A stretch of DNA of 64,000 nt, taken from contig CAJXMH010000004.1 in assembly GCA_913056345.1 (NCBI GenBank), positions 85,790-149,789 of the forward strand, written 5' to 3'. Position numbers and translations under genes: made by a program. This document shows, piece after piece, positions 61,832-64,000 of this stretch (its first letter is position 1; each line of letters opens with the position of its first letter). Source of the DNA: an uncultured Flavobacteriales bacterium (lineage in GTDB: Bacteria; Bacteroidota; Bacteroidia; Flavobacteriales_E; Vicingaceae). The notes under the pieces are model-generated. The model did not search any database. It had not been told where the DNA came from and saw only the letters and a list, made by a program, of their open reading frames with translations.

Positions 61832-63811
61832 ATGTCTTTTACTTACGATCGCAGTCAATTTTCTGATCAAAAACTAATAGAACTCTATAAAAAAATCCTT
61901 TTGCCACGCATGATTGAGGAGAAAATGCTGGTCTTGTTACGACAAGGAAAGATTTCTAAATGGTTTTCCGGCATCGGGCAGGAGGCAATCTCCGTAGGAG
62001 CTACAGCTGCCATGCAACAGGATGAATTTATTTTGCCCATGCATCGAAATCTGGGAGTCTTTACCGGAAGAGAGATGTCTTTGGCTAAGCTCTTTAAGCA
62101 GTTTCAAGGTAAGGCGGGAGGATTTACTAAAGGCCGCGATCGTTCTTTTCATTTTGGCAGCCGGGAACACCATATTGTTGGCATGATCTCCCATTTGGGT
62201 TCTCAATTAGGCATTGCCGATGGAATTGCATTAGGAAAGAAGATAAAGCAAGAAGGAAAAGCCACTTTAGCCTTTACGGGAGATGGTGCCACCTCTCAAG
62301 GGGATTTTCACGAGTCGCTGAATGTAGCAGCCGTCTGGGATTTACCGGTAATCTTCATTGTAGAGAATAACGGTTATGGTTTGTCAACTCCTTCTTCTGA
62401 GCAGTTTCGCTGTAAGCAGTTTATCGATAAAGGTATTGGCTACGGTATGGAGGCCCATCAAGTGGAAGGAAACAATTTGTTGGAAGTGCATCAAAAGATG
62501 TTGGAGCTAAGCCAATCAGTAAGAGAATATCCGCGGCCTATTTTGCTCGAATGTATCACTTTCCGAATGCGGGGGCATGAGGAGGCTTCAGGAACGAAAT
62601 ATGTACCCCAAGAGCTCTTCGACCAATGGGAGCAGAAAGACCCGGTGGTGAATTACCAAAACTTTCTTTACACCCAAGGAGTGCTGAATGAAGAACTAGA
62701 AAAGGAAATTCGCGCGGATTATAAATTGGAAATCGAAAAAGGCTTGGAAGAGGCTTATGGGGAAGAAATTGTGAAACCTAGCACCGAAATGGAGCTACAA
62801 GACGTGTATGCACCCTTTCAGTTCACTAAGGAAGATGTTCAAGGGGATAGTAAAGAAATGCGTTTGATCGATGCCGTGGCTGATGCTTTAGATCTAGCCA
62901 TGGAAAAGCATAAAGGCTTGGTCCTAATGGGACAAGACATTGCCGACTACGGTGGGGTTTTTAAGGCTACTGAAGGCTTAATAGAAAAGTACGGCAAAGA
63001 AAGAGTTCGCAATACCCCGCTCTGTGAAGCAGCCATTGTAGGTACTTCCTTAGGTTTATCCATTAACGGACAAAAAGCCATGATGGAAATGCAGTTTGCC
63101 GATTTTGTGACCGAAGGCTTTAATCAGATCGTGAACAATTTGGCTAAAATCCATTGGCGTTGGGGACAAAATGCCGATGTGGTAGTGCGCATGCCCACCG
63201 GAGCAGGAGTAGCTGCTGGGCCTTATCATTCGCAAAGTAATGAAGCATGGTTTACCCATATTCCCGGTTTAAAAGTGGTTTATCCTTCTAATCCTACTGA
63301 CGCGAAAGGTTTACTGCTAACCGCCTTTGAAGACCCAAATCCGGTGATGTTCTTTGAGCACAAAGCCTTGTATCGGAGTATTAATGAGGAAGTAGCTGAA
63401 GGCTATTATAATTTGCCTTTTGGTGAAGCCAATTTGGTGAGTGAAGGAGAAGAACTGTCAATTATTACTTACGGCATGGGGGTGCACTGGGCCAAAGAAA
63501 TTTGTGAAGAGATGCAGATCAAAGCAGATATTCTTGATTTACGCACTTTAGTGCCTTTAGATTGGGAAAGCATTTATGCATCCGTTAAAAAATGCAGTCG
63601 TGTTTTAGTCTTACATGAAGACACATTATTTGGTGGCATAGGAGGGGAGATCGCGGCCGGCATTAACGAACATTGCTTTGAATACTTGGATGCTCCGGTG
63701 AAACGCTTGGCTTCTTTAGATACGGCCGTTCCTTTTACCAAAAGTTTGGAAGATAATTTTCTGCCCAAAGCGAGGTTGAAGGAGACGATTGAATCCTTAC
63801 TGAAATATTAA
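61832..63811 (+). CDS. Fused alpha/beta E1 component of 2-oxoacid dehydrogenase
   Basis: The 659-residue protein fuses the E1 alpha and beta subunits of a branched-chain or pyruvate dehydrogenase-type complex. The alpha half has the ThDP motif GDGATSQGDFHES...VENN (150-180) and the beta half starts near residue 340 (MRLIDAVADALDLAM) and includes GQDIADYGGVF, TPLCEAAIVGTSLGLS, PYHSQSNEAWFTHIPGLKV and VLVLHEDTLFGGIGGEIAA. The fused form is common in Bacteroidota. E2 and E3 genes are not in the window, and the substrate (branched-chain, pyruvate or acetoin) cannot be read from sequence. Confidence 0.93.
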   Translation: MSFTYDRSQFSDQKLIELYKKILLPRMIEEKMLVLLRQGKISKWFSGIGQEAISVGATAAMQQDEFILPMHRNLGVFTGREMSLAKLFKQFQGKAGGFTKGRDRSFHFGSREHHIVGMISHLGSQLGIADGIALGKKIKQEGKATLAFTGDGATSQGDFHESLNVAAVWDLPVIFIVENNGYGLSTPSSEQFRCKQFIDKGIGYGMEAHQVEGNNLLEVHQKMLELSQSVREYPRPILLECITFRMRGHEEASGTKYVPQELFDQWEQKDPVVNYQNFLYTQGVLNEELEKEIRADYKLEIEKGLEEAYGEEIVKPSTEMELQDVYAPFQFTKEDVQGDSKEMRLIDAVADALDLAMEKHKGLVLMGQDIADYGGVFKATEGLIEKYGKERVRNTPLCEAAIVGTSLGLSINGQKAMMEMQFADFVTEGFNQIVNNLAKIHWRWGQNADVVVRMPTGAGVAAGPYHSQSNEAWFTHIPGLKVVYPSNPTDAKGLLLTAFEDPNPVMFFEHKALYRSINEEVAEGYYNLPFGEANLVSEGEELSIITYGMGVHWAKEICEEMQIKADILDLRTLVPLDWESIYASVKKCSRVLVLHEDTLFGGIGGEIAAGINEHCFEYLDAPVKRLASLDTAVPFTKSLEDNFLPKARLKETIESLLKY

Positions 63812-63929
63812 AAAGCTCAAAGTCTAAAGCGAAAAGCTTAAAAGTAGAAGAGAGGAAGAGATCAAAGCTAAAAGATAAAGGATAAAAGCCTAAAGCTTAA
63901 AGTTCCTTTATCTTTCAACTTTCAAAAAC
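63812..63929. repeat. Purine-rich low-complexity spacer with an 11-base inverted repeat
   Basis: The spacer holds many AAAG/TAAAGC units (AAAGCTCAAAGTCTAAAGC, AAAGCTTAAAG) and the perfect inverted repeat AAAGATAAAGG (63872-63882) / CCTTTATCTTT (63905-63915) with a 22-base loop. It may be a terminator for the E1 gene or part of an intergenic repeat family. No coding potential was seen. Confidence 0.6.
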
Positions 63930-64000
63930 ATGATTGCAAGCCGCAAAAATAAAAGCAGCAAATATCAGTTAATAGAATTGGCTATTGCCAACAAAGAATT
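63930..64000 (+). CDS. Start of a protein gene, cut by the window end
   Basis: From ATG 63930 the frame is open to the end (starts MIASRKNKSSKYQLIELAIA, 23 complete codons). The amino-acid pattern is a basic start followed by a helix. The family cannot be named from this short part. No ribosome-binding site is clear, which is usual in Bacteroidota. Confidence 0.45.
   Translation, partial: MIASRKNKSSKYQLIELAIANKE

Noticed and set aside
1..64000. tRNA, rRNA, CRISPR arrays, insertion sequences or integrase genes
   Set aside because: I looked for clover-leaf arms, regularly spaced repeats and transposase motifs (DDE) and saw none; the largest non-coding stretch is the RNase P gene with its terminator.

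Overview
The window reads as chromosomal DNA of a marine-type member of the Bacteroidota, probably Flavobacteriales or a close relative. The composition is AT-rich, and the promoters match the Bacteroidota pattern TTG-N17-23-TAnnTTTG rather than TTGACA/TATAAT. Two large secreted proteins end in type IX secretion (T9SS) sorting domains, and a T9SS plug-family (DUF5103) protein is present. The respiratory module is a complete six-gene Na+-translocating NADH:quinone reductase operon. Lipid A synthesis (lpxB), lipoprotein maturation (lgt) and an ABC ATPase of the LolD type indicate a Gram-negative envelope. About 66 protein genes, one RNase P RNA and several clear terminators fill the window almost without gaps. 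I see no rRNA, tRNA, insertion sequence, prophage or CRISPR array.

Layout. 1-10.8 kb: the end of a methyltransferase/FAD-oxidoreductase pair, a His-rich Spy-like periplasmic protein, a hydrolase, a divergent MarR-nitroreductase unit, a membrane hydroxylase, ilvE, ribosome rescue (arfB), an RluA-type pseudouridine synthase, a PD40 beta-propeller protein and panB. 10.8-25.8 kb: a lipoprotein, dnaK, then surE, a small membrane protein, lpxB and a SpoIID-like protein in a tight run, comEC-like, a secreted thermolysin-family protease, a Rieske protein, a NUDIX hydrolase, a Smr protein and rnpB. 25.8-38.8 kb: a 1438-residue T9SS cargo with a duplicated 290-residue module, lolD, sucC, a four-gene regulator/membrane operon behind a consensus promoter, methyltransferases, a DUF4159 protein and rsmE. 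38.8-48.7 kb: thioredoxin-like lipoprotein, accC, an inositol-phosphatase family gene, lgt, a flavin reductase fragment that looks like a pseudogene, a GluR0-like ligand-gated potassium channel, apaG and the T9SS plug protein. 48.9-54.9 kb: nqrABCDEF with terminator. 54.9-64 kb: ppa, a BlaI repressor with an M56/M23 two-protease fusion, photolyase, lipid kinase, a sulfatase-fold LTA-synthase-like protein, a small Cys-rich membrane protein not seen by length-limited gene finding, a fused E1 alpha/beta 2-oxoacid dehydrogenase and the start of one more gene.

How genes work together. Several groups concern the cell surface: T9SS cargo and plug protein, LPS and lipoprotein enzymes, SpoIID, and the M56/M23-BlaI pair. 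Energy metabolism is represented by Nqr, succinyl-CoA ligase, pyrophosphatase and the E1 dehydrogenase. Most of the window is ordinary housekeeping content. The items most worth a second look are the BlaI-regulated M56-M23 fusion with two operator-like boxes exactly 20 bp apart on a perfect promoter, the bacterial glutamate-receptor-like channel, the duplicated T9SS cargo module, and the dnaK upstream region.
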